This document shows, piece by piece, positions 17,907 to 25,919 of a stretch of DNA of 64,000 nucleotides. Every line of letters begins with the position of its first letter. The first letter of the stretch is position 1. The notes under the pieces are model-generated. The model did not search any database. It was not told the origin of the DNA and saw nothing but the letters and a program-made list of their open reading frames with translations. The DNA lies in the NCBI RefSeq assembly GCF_900100365.1, contig NZ_FNKU01000001.1, positions 434,001-498,000 on the forward strand, written 5' to 3'. The DNA is from Pseudomonas cannabina (GTDB lineage Bacteria; Pseudomonadota; Gammaproteobacteria; Pseudomonadales; Pseudomonadaceae). The position numbers and the translations under genes were made by a program.

Positions 17907-18164
17907 ATGCTAACCATCCGTCTTGCCCTTGGCGGCTCCAAAAAGCGCCCGTTTTACCACCTGACTGTAACCGACAGCCGTAATGCTCGTGACGGTTCCC
18001 ACAAGGAACAGGTTGGTTTCTTCAACCCGGTTGCCCGTGGTCAGGAAATCCGTTTGTCCGTTAACGAAGAACGCGTCAACTACTGGTTGAGCGTTGGTGC
18101 ACAAACTTCCGAGCGCGTTGCCCAGCTGCTCAAAGAGCACAACAAGACCAAGGCCGCGGCCTGA
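17907..18164 (+). CDS. rpsP: 30S ribosomal protein S16
   Basis: An 85-residue S16 beginning [30 protein letters not shown] and containing [10 protein letters not shown], diagnostic for the family. First gene of the conserved rpsP-rimM-trmD-rplS operon; rimM follows after 5 bp. The frame is open upstream to 17835, but the universally conserved N-terminus fixes the start at 17907. Confidence 0.98.
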   Translation: MLTIRLALGGSKKRPFYHLTVTDSRNARDGSHKEQVGFFNPVARGQEIRLSVNEERVNYWLSVGAQTSERVAQLLKEHNKTKAAA

Positions 18165-18169
18165 GTCTT

Positions 18170-18709
18170 ATGAACGCGACGCCTGCATCTGCCGACGATC
18201 TGATCGTCATTGGCAAGATTTACTCGGTTCATGGCGTTCGCGGCGAAGTGAAGGTTTATTCCTTTACTGATCCGATTGGAAATCTGTTGGACTACAAAAC
18301 CTGGACGCTTCGGCGCGAAGGCAGCGTTGAGAAACAGGTGGAGCTGGTCAGTGGACGCTTGCAGAGCAAGTTCCTGGTCACGAAGCTCAAAGGTCTCGAC
18401 GATCGTGAGGAAGCCCGTCTTCTCTCCGGCTACGACATCTGTGTGCCGCGTAACCTGTTCCCTGATCTGGACGATGGCGAGTACTACTGGTACCAGCTTG
18501 AAGGCCTCAAGGTCATTGATCAACTCGGGCAACTGCTCGGGAAAATCGATCACCTGCTCGGAACCGGTTCGAACGATGTAATGGTTGTAAAGCCCTGCGC
18601 GGGCAGCCTTGATGATCGCGAACGCCTGTTGCCCTATACGGAGCAATGCGTGTTGGCAGTCGACATGGGTGCTGGCGAGATGAAGGTGGATTGGGACGCG
18701 GATTTCTGA
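18170..18709 (+). CDS. rimM: Ribosome maturation factor RimM
   Basis: Assists assembly of the 30S head domain and binds S19. The 179-residue protein has the N-terminal barrel [23 protein letters not shown] and the PRC-barrel portion with [15 protein letters not shown]. The C-terminus reads [27 protein letters not shown]. Second gene of the rpsP operon; trmD starts 5 bp after its stop. Confidence 0.97.
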
Positions 18710-18714
18710 ATGCC

Positions 18715-19467
18715 ATGGCCAGCCTGCGCATAGAAGTCATCAGTCTGTTTCCCGAGATGTTTTCCGCCATCAGCGAATACGGCATAACCAGCCGTGCGGT
18801 GAAACAAGGGCTGTTACAGCTGACTTGTTGGAATCCGCGGGATTACACCACTGATCGCCATCACACTGTGGATGATCGCCCATTTGGCGGTGGTCCGGGC
18901 ATGGTGATGAAGATCAAGCCCCTCGAAGATGCTCTGGTTCAGGCCAGGCAAGCGGCAGGGGATGCGGCGAAGGTGATTTACCTGTCGCCACAAGGCCGCC
19001 AGCTGAATCAGTCTGCGGTACGCGAACTGGCGCAGGAGGAAGCGATTATCCTCATCGCCGGTCGTTATGAAGGCATTGACGAGCGTTTTATTGATGCTCA
19101 TGTCGATGAAGAGTGGTCGATTGGTGACTATGTTCTTTCCGGTGGCGAGCTGCCGGCGATGGTCCTGATTGACGCGGTTACGCGGCTGCTGCCTGGAGCT
19201 TTAGGGCATGTGGACTCCGCGGAGGAAGATTCCTTCACGGACGGTCTGCTGGATTGCCCGCATTACACCCGACCTGAGGTGTATGCGGATCAGCGTGTTC
19301 CCGACGTGTTGCTTAGTGGCAATCACGCGCACATCCGGCGTTGGCGTTTACAGCAGTCCCTTGGGCGGACCTATGAACGACGCGCTGATCTTCTGGAAAG
19401 CCGCTCGCTTTCTGGAGAAGAGAAGAAGCTGCTGGCGGAATACATCCGCGAGCGGGACGATAGTTAA
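18715..19467 (+). CDS. trmD: tRNA (guanine-37-N1)-methyltransferase
   Basis: Forms m1G37 in tRNAs with a G36-G37 sequence to prevent frameshifting; it is a SPOUT-fold dimer. From ATG 18715 it has 250 residues. Motifs are [10 protein letters not shown] near the start, [14 protein letters not shown], the knot region [11 protein letters not shown], and [27 protein letters not shown]. The upstream in-frame extension overlaps rimM and is rejected. Confidence 0.98.
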
Positions 19468-19511
19468 CGTATCGATGGTCGATCCAGACGGATTACCTTA
19501 GGAGCACCAGC

Positions 19512-19862
19512 ATGACTAACAAAATCATTCTTGCCCTCGAAGCAGAGCAGATGACCAAAGAGATCCCTACCTTTGCACCGGGCGACACCATTGTCGTTCA
19601 GGTAAAAGTGAAGGAAGGCGACCGCGCTCGTCTGCAAGCATTCGAAGGCGTTGTCATTGCCAAGCGTAACCGTGGCGTGAACAGTGCGTTCACTGTTCGT
19701 AAAATCTCCAACGGTGTTGGCGTTGAGCGTACCTTCCAGACTTACAGCCCGCAAATCGACAGCATGGCTGTGAAACGTCGCGGTGACGTTCGCAAGGCCA
19801 AACTGTACTACCTGCGTGACCTGTCCGGTAAAGCAGCTCGCATCAAGGAAAAACTGTCCTGA
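19512..19862 (+). CDS. rplS: 50S ribosomal protein L19
   Basis: A 116-residue L19 with the conserved [33 protein letters not shown] and C-terminal [21 protein letters not shown]. It ends the rpsP operon. A GGAGCACC Shine-Dalgarno region precedes the ATG. Its own terminator has been split by an insertion sequence (see below). Confidence 0.98.
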   Translation: MTNKIILALEAEQMTKEIPTFAPGDTIVVQVKVKEGDRARLQAFEGVVIAKRNRGVNSAFTVRKISNGVGVERTFQTYSPQIDSMAVKRRGDVRKAKLYYLRDLSGKAARIKEKLS

Positions 19863-19880
19863 TACAGTTTTTCGATGCAT

Positions 19881-19893
19881 AAAAAAGGCAGCC
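19881..19893 (+). terminator. Left arm of the split rplS terminator
   Basis: AAAAAAGGCAGCC directly precedes the IS. Its inverted partner GGCTGCCTTTTT is found at 21505-21516, on the far side of the element. Rejoined, they would make a standard hairpin plus T-tract 20-30 bp after rplS. The hairpin can no longer form in the rplS transcript. Confidence 0.8.
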
Positions 19894-19934
19894 TAAGCAG
19901 ACTGTGTGAAAACACACTGATGAAGGCCCAAGCA

Positions 19935-19968
19935 AACGCCCCGACTTGTTCGGGGCGTTTTTTTTGTA
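19935..19968 (+). terminator. Terminator carried inside the left end of the IS
   Basis: AACGCCCCGA and its complement TCGGGGCGTT flank a short loop and are followed by about nine T on the plus strand. It would stop transcription entering from rplS before it reaches the antisense side of the transposase gene. It also replaces the broken rplS terminator. Confidence 0.85.
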
Positions 19969-19995
19969 TTGGCAGCAGACGAAAAAAATGTCCGC

Positions 19996-21420
19996 TCAGC
20001 CCATCAAAGCCATCAGATGGCGCACACCGAGCACTTTAATCGCTCGTTTCAGGTTATAGGCATTCACCGCCAAGGCCATTTCAGCTTTTGTACCCTCCAG
20101 TTGTCGCAGCAAGAAACGGCCATTACCAAATAGCCATTGCTTGAGGTTGCCGAAGGGGTGCTCAACGATGGATCTTCGGTTGGCCATCATCTCAGGATGC
20201 GCCTGCATTCTTTGCTCCATCCGCTCGAAAGCCTCTTCATGGGCATGTCGTGAGACATAACGGCGCCGGGCTCGAGTGCATTGCGTTTTCAGCGCGCAGT
20301 TGGCGCAGTCATCGACCTCAGCCTGATAGATCCGATCACCTTTGTTGTGCTGTTTTAGCGTTAACCATTTGCCTGCCGGACACTGGAAACGATCGTGTCC
20401 GGTCTCATAGATAAAGTCTTTTCGCTCAAAGAGCTGCTCTTCCTGACTGCCAGGGTTTTTCGAACGATTGGGCGGTACATAGGCCGTAATCGAAGCATCC
20501 TCGCAGGCCTGAAACTGCTTGCCATTGGAGTAGCCGGCATCGGCAGTGACCGTCAGATCATCTTGCTGTAACTCTGCTTTGGCGGCCTTGGCCATCGGCT
20601 CCAGTTGCTTTCGGTCATCGCCATCTTGGGTGACCTCATGATGCAAAATCAGGCAATGCTCGGCGTCCACGACGGTTTGCACGTTGTAGGCCACACGTGG
20701 CCCTTTGGCCGTGCGCATCATTCGGGCATCGCTTTCATGGGTGTTGAACTGCTCGATGCCCATCGAACGCATCAGTGCCTGGCAACTCTGATTATCCTGT
20801 TGTCGAGCCTCAAGCTGTGCCAGGGCTACCTTGATTGCGCTGCGATCAATTGAATCTGTGGTTTCAGCCTTGTCGGCCTCATCCAGCTCGGCCAGATACT
20901 GAGCGATGCGCTTATCCAGTTTTTCTTCCTGGCGCTTGAGCTGCTTCAAATTCACATGACGCCGTGAGGATGCGACCGCCTGAAACTTGCTGCCGTCGAT
21001 GGCCACCAACTCACCGGCGATCAAGCCTGCCGTGCGACAAAACCGAACGAAAGCACGGCAGGTCGCGATGAAGGCGGGTTTATTGTTCTTGCGAAAATCG
21101 GCGATGGTCTTGAAGTCGGGCTTGAGCCGGTTGATCAGCCACATCACTTCGATGTTGCGCTGACACTCGGCTTCAAGACGTCGCGATGAGCGAATCCGCT
21201 GAAAATAGCCGTAGAGGTAGAGTTTTAGCTGATCGGCGGGATCATAAGCAGGGCGCCCCGTGCTTTTTGGAATCGCTTTATCGAAGCCCAGTTGCACCAG
21301 ATCGAGCCTGGCAACGTACAGGTCAATGACACGAACGAGGTGATCCTCGGGGATCAACTCTTCCAGCGAGACCGGGAATAGGCTGGTCTGGCTGCGGGAC
21401 TCACCTTGGATGTAGGCCAT
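19996..21420 (-). CDS. IS1182-family transposase
   Basis: From ATG 21420 the protein has 474 residues. It begins MAYIQGESRSQTSLFP and has the DUF772-type N-terminal domain (YDPADQLKLYLYGYFQRIRSSRRLEAECQ split over two helices). A DDE domain follows with likely catalytic residues in VAIDGSKF, TADAGYSNG and SIVEHPFGNLKQW. A cysteine cluster (DDCANCALKTQC) precedes the last helix. The frame extends 12 codons up to 21456, but that part overlaps a hairpin, so 21420 is preferred. No frameshift or truncation is seen, so the element may be active. Confidence 0.92.
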   Translation of the reverse strand: MAYIQGESRSQTSLFPVSLEELIPEDHLVRVIDLYVARLDLVQLGFDKAIPKSTGRPAYDPADQLKLYLYGYFQRIRSSRRLEAECQRNIEVMWLINRLKPDFKTIADFRKNNKPAFIATCRAFVRFCRTAGLIAGELVAIDGSKFQAVASSRRHVNLKQLKRQEEKLDKRIAQYLAELDEADKAETTDSIDRSAIKVALAQLEARQQDNQSCQALMRSMGIEQFNTHESDARMMRTAKGPRVAYNVQTVVDAEHCLILHHEVTQDGDDRKQLEPMAKAAKAELQQDDLTVTADAGYSNGKQFQACEDASITAYVPPNRSKNPGSQEEQLFERKDFIYETGHDRFQCPAGKWLTLKQHNKGDRIYQAEVDDCANCALKTQCTRARRRYVSRHAHEEAFERMEQRMQAHPEMMANRRSIVEHPFGNLKQWLFGNGRFLLRQLEGTKAEMALAVNAYNLKRAIKVLGVRHLMALMG

Positions 21421-21429
21421 AACGAAAAA

Positions 21430-21455
21430 TGCTCTGTATCTTTCGATACGGAGCA
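21430..21455 (-). promoter_or_regulatory. Hairpin in the transposase leader
   Basis: TGCTCTGTATC and GATACGGAGCA (plus-strand reading) pair across a four-base loop, just upstream of the transposase ATG. In a transcript reading in from outside, this hairpin could hide the translation start, a common control in insertion sequences. The role is inferred. Confidence 0.5.
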
Positions 21456-21504
21456 TTTTCTTTGAGCGCTGCGCAGATTGCTAGGTTTTCACACAGTCTG
21501 TCAG

Positions 21505-21516
21505 GGCTGCCTTTTT
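21505..21516 (+). terminator. Right arm of the split rplS terminator
   Basis: GGCTGCC followed by TTTTT, the displaced 3' half of the rplS terminator, now 57 bp upstream of xerD and separated from its left arm by the IS. Confidence 0.8.
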
Positions 21517-21572
21517 GCTGTCTGCTGTTTGATGATTCGCTCCTGTCGTATCTCCACACGTAAAGAGTAAAA

Positions 21573-22469
21573 ATGGCTGCCATCGACCACCCGCTGATTG
21601 ACCAGTTTCTCGACGCGCTCTGGCTCGAAAAGGGCCTATCCGACAACACCCGCGATTCCTACCGCAGCGACCTGGCGCTGTTCAACGGCTGGCTACAGGA
21701 GCGCAACGTCGATCTGCCCAGCGCCGTGCGCGAAGTGATCCTCGATCACCTTGCGTGGCGCGTTGAAAATGGCTACAAACCTCGTTCTACCGCGCGTTTT
21801 CTGTCCGGCGCCCGTGGCTTCTATCGCTACCTGCTGCGTGAAAAGCTGATTGCCGTCGATCCCACCCTGCAGATCGATATGCCTCAGCTGGGCAAGCCGT
21901 TGCCCAAGTCACTCTCCGAAGCCGACGTCGAAGCGCTGCTGGCAGCACCCGACCTGAGTGAGCCCATCGGCGAGCGTGACCGTGCCATGCTTGAAGTGCT
22001 GTATGCGTGCGGCCTGCGCGTGACCGAACTGATCAGCCTGACACTGGAACAGGTCAACCTGCGCCAGGGCGTACTTCGGGTGATGGGCAAAGGCAGCAAG
22101 GAACGGCTGGTGCCCATGGGCGAAGAGGCCATCGTCTGGGTCGAACGCTACCTGCGTGGTGCCCGCGACGAGTTGTTGGGCGGCAAGCCCAGCGACGTGC
22201 TGTTCCCCAGCACCCGCGGCGATCAGATGACCCGCCAGACCTTCTGGCACCGTATCAAGCACCAGGCGACCGTTGCCGGCATCGGCAAATCCCTGTCACC
22301 GCATACCCTGCGTCACGCCTTCGCCACCCATCTGCTCAATCATGGCGCCGATTTACGTGTGGTGCAGATGTTGCTGGGGCATAGCGATCTTTCCACGACC
22401 CAGATCTACACCCATGTGGCGCGTGCGCGGTTGCAGGAGATGCATGCGAAGCATCACCCGCGGGGCTAG
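21573..22469 (+). CDS. xerD: Site-specific tyrosine recombinase XerD
   Basis: With XerC it resolves chromosome dimers at dif under FtsK control. The 298-residue protein has the usual N-terminal SAM-like domain (HPLIDQFLDALWLEKGLSDNT) and a catalytic domain. Catalytic residues are visible in CGLRVTEL (Arg), HTLRHAFATHLL (His-x-x-Arg) and LGHSDLSTTQIYTHV (His and the Tyr nucleophile). The IS upstream leaves only 72 bp of native sequence before the ATG, so its promoter must lie there or be supplied by the IS. Confidence 0.97.
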   Translation: MAAIDHPLIDQFLDALWLEKGLSDNTRDSYRSDLALFNGWLQERNVDLPSAVREVILDHLAWRVENGYKPRSTARFLSGARGFYRYLLREKLIAVDPTLQIDMPQLGKPLPKSLSEADVEALLAAPDLSEPIGERDRAMLEVLYACGLRVTELISLTLEQVNLRQGVLRVMGKGSKERLVPMGEEAIVWVERYLRGARDELLGGKPSDVLFPSTRGDQMTRQTFWHRIKHQATVAGIGKSLSPHTLRHAFATHLLNHGADLRVVQMLLGHSDLSTTQIYTHVARARLQEMHAKHHPRG

Positions 22470-22617
22470 TTACTTTGCGGTATCAGACTATAGGTCAGAT
22501 GATGCGCTTTTCATCGGCGATTATTGCCAATAATTCTTGCGGTAAATAGATAGTTTTTATTTGTTTGGCTATCCTTGGTATGAGGTTTTTTAAAATTAAC
22601 TATCAAGGATGATTGAT

Positions 22618-23358
22618 ATGTCTTACGATCAGAAAGAGCGTTCGTTTTTGGCGACACTTGATTTAGATGATGGTACCGTGCTGGCCTTTTCCAAAATTGT
22701 TAACAAAGGGGCCAGCGTTGAGGCGCACGATGAGCTTTGTGCAAATACAATGGAGAAAGATTCGTTAAAGGTCTTTTTTTTCGCAGGAGATAACGGTGAT
22801 TATCTTTTGCTATTTAAAGGTGCTTTTCATCATCAGGATCCCGGTTCGGAGGGGCGCCTCGGCAGTGATGATGACGTGTTTAGTCTTGAAAACGGCGATG
22901 ATTGGCTTTATTTCGAAGATGGTTATTCGAACAGCGAGGAAGATAAGTCGGCTCCTAAGTCCTCAGAAAAAGTTGTGCCTGCGCCTGATTTTCTTGAGAA
23001 ACCTGCGCCTGTTTACATAGGCGTAAATGCTCAGGGTTGGGTTACAAGAACAACAAATCCAGGTATTGCCTATATTGCTCAGATATCTGGCAGGCAAGGT
23101 GAAGCCTTTTCTATCGATAAGGATGAGCAGCGTGTCTATTTAAGATCTTGCAGAAGTAAGAATTTTATGCAGACTTATAAGCGCGAGGATTTTTCCGGTG
23201 GTAAGTGGTTTGCATATATGACCGATTGTGATGGCAAGGATGCGCTGTTAAAGTTGACGATTATTGAGCGCTATAAGGAGGCGCTGATTTATTCGATTTT
23301 TCGTCCCTGCAACGCTCTGGAGGCCTTGATTTATCTGGGGGCAACAGCTGGGTTTTAG
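22618..23358 (+). CDS. AT-rich orphan protein of unknown function
   Basis: I do not recognise this 246-residue protein. It is soluble-looking, with no signal peptide. The N-terminal half is acidic, with a run rich in Asp, Glu and Ser (about residues 80-120) and a Pro-rich linker (VPAPDFLEKPAPVYIG). The C-terminal half contains NAQGWVTRTTNPGIAYIAQ and several Cys. Base composition is clearly lower in GC than its neighbours, with many T- and A-ending codons, and the 140-bp leader is also AT-rich; both suggest transfer. ATG 22618 is preferred over 22609 because AAGGA (22604-22608) is then correctly spaced. It interrupts the usual xerD-dsbC adjacency. Confidence 0.75.
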   Translation: MSYDQKERSFLATLDLDDGTVLAFSKIVNKGASVEAHDELCANTMEKDSLKVFFFAGDNGDYLLLFKGAFHHQDPGSEGRLGSDDDVFSLENGDDWLYFEDGYSNSEEDKSAPKSSEKVVPAPDFLEKPAPVYIGVNAQGWVTRTTNPGIAYIAQISGRQGEAFSIDKDEQRVYLRSCRSKNFMQTYKREDFSGGKWFAYMTDCDGKDALLKLTIIERYKEALIYSIFRPCNALEALIYLGATAGF

Positions 23359-23428
23359 AATAAATCAGCGTCTCCATAACGCAGACGGTTCGGTCAAAAT
23401 GTAGAGCGTAAGTGAAGCGTTCGCTGTC

Positions 23429-23453
23429 AATGGGGGCTGCAAAGGCCCCCATT
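23429..23453. repeat. Perfect hairpin after the orphan gene
   Basis: AATGGGGGC (23429-23437) pairs perfectly with GCCCCCATT (23445-23453) across a seven-base loop. There is no T-tract, so its action as a terminator is uncertain. Confidence 0.55.
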
Positions 23454-23618
23454 CCGATCTGCGCAGGAAAAATCTGCAATCCATCCGGGAAACATCCCTA
23501 TTGACGACGGCCTGTCGGCCCCGCGAGCCTTCTGTGATAGGCTTTGCCGGTTTCGCAGATCAAGGCTGGACCCCTGTTTTTCGCAGTCGTCCGTCTGTCC
23601 GCCGTCATAGGAGTTTTC

Positions 23619-24359
23619 ATGCGTTTGTCTCAGATTTTCGCTGCCGCCGCTGTCATGCTGGCCGGCACCTTCAGTATGTTTGCCGTGGCGGATGCCGCTC
23701 CCGATCAAGCCATTCGCAAGACGCTGGATTCGCTCCAGCTGGAACTGCCGGTCGAGAGCATTTCGCCGAGCCCGATGAATGGCCTTTACGAGGTCAAGCT
23801 CAAGGGTGGCCGTGTGCTGTATGCCAGCGCTGACGGCCAGTTCGTGGTGCAGGGTTACCTGTTTCAGGTGCAGAACGGCAAGCCGGTCAACCTGACCGAG
23901 AAGACCGAGCGTCTGGCCATTTCCAAGACCATCAATGCCATTCCGCTGACCGATATGGTGGTGTACCCGGCCGTCGGTGAAACCAAGTCGCACATCACGG
24001 TGTTCACCGACACCACCTGCCCGTACTGCCATAAGCTGCATGAAGAAGTCGCTCAATTGAACAAGATGGGGGTCGAGGTTCGTTACATGGCCTTCCCGCG
24101 TCAGGGGCTCGGTTCTCCGGGTGACGAGCAGTTACAGGCCGTCTGGTGTTCCAAGGACCGCAAAAGTGCCATGGATCGCATGGTCGATGGCAAGGACATC
24201 AAGGCTGCCAAATGCGACAATCCGGTCAGCAAGCAATATGAAATCGGCCAGTCGATCGGCGTGAACGGTACGCCGGCGATCGTTCTGGCTGATGGTCAGG
24301 TGATTCCGGGCTACCAGCCTGCTGCTCAGGTTGCCAAGCTGGCAATGGGCGCCAAATAA
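23619..24359 (+). CDS. dsbC: Thiol:disulfide interchange protein DsbC
   Basis: A periplasmic disulfide isomerase. The 246-residue precursor has a signal peptide (MRLSQIFAAAAVMLAGTF, cleavage near ADAA), an N-terminal dimerisation domain and a thioredoxin domain. The active site is TTCPYCHKLHEE and the cis-proline loop is NGTPAIVL. A second cysteine pair, AVWCSKD and AAKCDNP, matches the structural disulfide of DsbC. The upstream open extension to 23544 has no homologous feature, so ATG 23619 is used. Confidence 0.96.
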   Translation: MRLSQIFAAAAVMLAGTFSMFAVADAAPDQAIRKTLDSLQLELPVESISPSPMNGLYEVKLKGGRVLYASADGQFVVQGYLFQVQNGKPVNLTEKTERLAISKTINAIPLTDMVVYPAVGETKSHITVFTDTTCPYCHKLHEEVAQLNKMGVEVRYMAFPRQGLGSPGDEQLQAVWCSKDRKSAMDRMVDGKDIKAAKCDNPVSKQYEIGQSIGVNGTPAIVLADGQVIPGYQPAAQVAKLAMGAK

Positions 24360-24454
24360 CCCTGCGTCGTCAAAGCTGCCTCATGAGCATGGGGCGCACG
24401 CTTTTCGGCGCTTCGTCAGATTTGTAGTCGTGTGGCAACATGCGGCGGTTTTTC

Positions 24455-24482
24455 ACAGCCGGCTCAGGTTCGGCTGTTTTTC
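24455..24482 (+). terminator. dsbC terminator just upstream of hom
   Basis: CAGCCG (24456-24461) and CGGCTG (24471-24476) form a stem followed by TTTTTC. It ends about 14 bp before the hom GTG and could act as the end of dsbC or as an attenuator for hom. Confidence 0.7.
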
Positions 24483-24495
24483 GGGGAGTTCATCA

Positions 24496-25800
24496 GTGAA
24501 ACCGGTCAAAGTAGGCATATGTGGGCTGGGTACTGTCGGTGGCGGTACTTTCAACGTACTTCAACGTAACGCCGAGGAGATTGCCCGCCGTGCCGGGCGT
24601 GGAATCGAAGTGGCGCAAATTGCAGTTCGTACACCAAACCCCAACTGCCAGATTGGCAGTACGCCTACCACCAGCGATGTGTTCGCCGTTGCGACCAACC
24701 CTGAAATCGATATTGTGGCCGAATTGATCGGCGGCTACACCCTTGCCCGTGAACTGGTCCTCAAGGCCATTGAAAACGGCAAGCACGTGGTCACCGCCAA
24801 CAAGGCGCTGATCGCTGTGCATGGCAACGAGATTTTCGCCAAAGCGCGCGAGAAGGGCGTCATCGTGGCGTTCGAAGCCGCGGTTGCGGGCGGTATTCCG
24901 GTCATCAAGGCCATTCGCGAAGGTCTGTCGGCAAACCGCATCAATTGGGTCGCCGGCATCATCAACGGTACTGGCAACTTCATCCTCACCGAAATGCGCG
25001 AGAAGGGCCGCACGTTCCCGGATGTACTGGCTGAAGCCCAGGCGCTGGGTTACGCCGAGGCCGACCCGACGTTCGACGTTGAAGGTATCGACGCGGCGCA
25101 CAAGCTGACCATTCTGGCTTCCATCGCGTTCGGCATTCCGTTGCAGTTCGACAAGGCCTACACCGAAGGCATCACCAAACTGACCACAGCAGACGTGAAC
25201 TACGCCGAAGCGTTGGGTTACCGCATCAAGCACCTGGGTGTGGCGCGTAGCACCGCTCAAGGCATTGAATTGCGTGTGCACCCGACGCTGATCCCGGCTG
25301 ATCGTCTGATTGCCAACGTCAATGGCGTGATGAACGCGGTCATGGTCAACGGCGATGCCTCCGGTTCGACACTGTTCTACGGTGCCGGCGCAGGTATGGA
25401 GCCGACCGCGTCGTCGGTCGTGGCCGATCTGGTGGATGTGGTGCGTGCGATGACCTCCGACCCGGAAAATCGCGTGCCTCATCTGGCCTTCCAGCCTGAT
25501 TTGTTGTCCGCTCACCCGATCCTGCCAATCGAAGCCTGTGAAAGCGCCTACTATCTGCGTATTCAGGCCAAGGATCATCCGGGCGTGCTGGCTCAGGTGG
25601 CGAGCATTCTGTCCGAGCGCGGCATAAACATCGAATCGATCATGCAAAAGGAAGTCGAAGAACACGATGGTCTGGTGCCAATGATCCTGCTGACGCATCG
25701 CGTTCTGGAACAACGCATCAATGATGCCATCCAGGCGCTGGAAGCGTTGCAGGATGTGGTGGGCCCGGTAGTCCGTATTCGCGTCGAACATCTTAATTAA
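24496..25800 (+). CDS. hom: Homoserine dehydrogenase
   Basis: Reduces aspartate semialdehyde to homoserine for threonine, methionine and isoleucine. It has 434 residues from a GTG start (24496) preceded by GGGGAG. The NAD(P)-binding motif is GICGLGTVGGGTF, the catalytic domain includes GIINGTGNFILTEM and DPTFDVEGIDAAHKL, and a C-terminal ACT domain reads YYLRIQAKDHPGVLAQVASIL. The ACT domain implies feedback control, usually by threonine. thrC follows after a repeat-containing gap. Confidence 0.97.
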   Translation: MKPVKVGICGLGTVGGGTFNVLQRNAEEIARRAGRGIEVAQIAVRTPNPNCQIGSTPTTSDVFAVATNPEIDIVAELIGGYTLARELVLKAIENGKHVVTANKALIAVHGNEIFAKAREKGVIVAFEAAVAGGIPVIKAIREGLSANRINWVAGIINGTGNFILTEMREKGRTFPDVLAEAQALGYAEADPTFDVEGIDAAHKLTILASIAFGIPLQFDKAYTEGITKLTTADVNYAEALGYRIKHLGVARSTAQGIELRVHPTLIPADRLIANVNGVMNAVMVNGDASGSTLFYGAGAGMEPTASSVVADLVDVVRAMTSDPENRVPHLAFQPDLLSAHPILPIEACESAYYLRIQAKDHPGVLAQVASILSERGINIESIMQKEVEEHDGLVPMILLTHRVLEQRINDAIQALEALQDVVGPVVRIRVEHLN

Positions 25801-25819
25801 GAAGGCAGCGGCAAGCGGT

Positions 25820-25900
25820 CAGCTACAAGCTACAAGCTACAAGCCACACGTCAGTCGTGCAGCTTTCATCTTGCAGCTTGCAGCTTGTAACTTGCAGCTC
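25820..25900. repeat. Heptamer repeat between hom and thrC
   Basis: Three copies of AGCTACA (from 25820) face a second arm of TTGCAGC and TTGTAAC heptamers (25870-25898). The arms are partly complementary and would fold in RNA. The repeat unit is the same family as at 12510-12545. Confidence 0.7.
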
Positions 25901-25919
25901 AAACCGAAGGTTTGATCCC

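Larger units (their letters stand above)
19898..21500 (-). mobile_element. IS1182-family insertion sequence
   Basis: A 1603-bp element bounded by a perfect 16-bp inverted repeat: CAGACTGTGTGAAAAC at 19898-19913 and its complement at 21485-21500. It carries one transposase gene on the minus strand. Flanking tetranucleotides are TAAG and TCAG, so there is no exact target duplication of simple form. The element lies in the loop of a palindrome (GGCAGCC...GGCTGCC), and insertion at hairpins is known for this family. It resembles the P. syringae element annotated as ISPsy6, but I name that from memory only. Confidence 0.88.

Noticed and set aside
19894..21504. Exact 4-bp target duplication of the IS
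   Set aside because: Flanks are TAAG and TCAG, which differ at one position; the symmetry is better explained by insertion in a hairpin loop.
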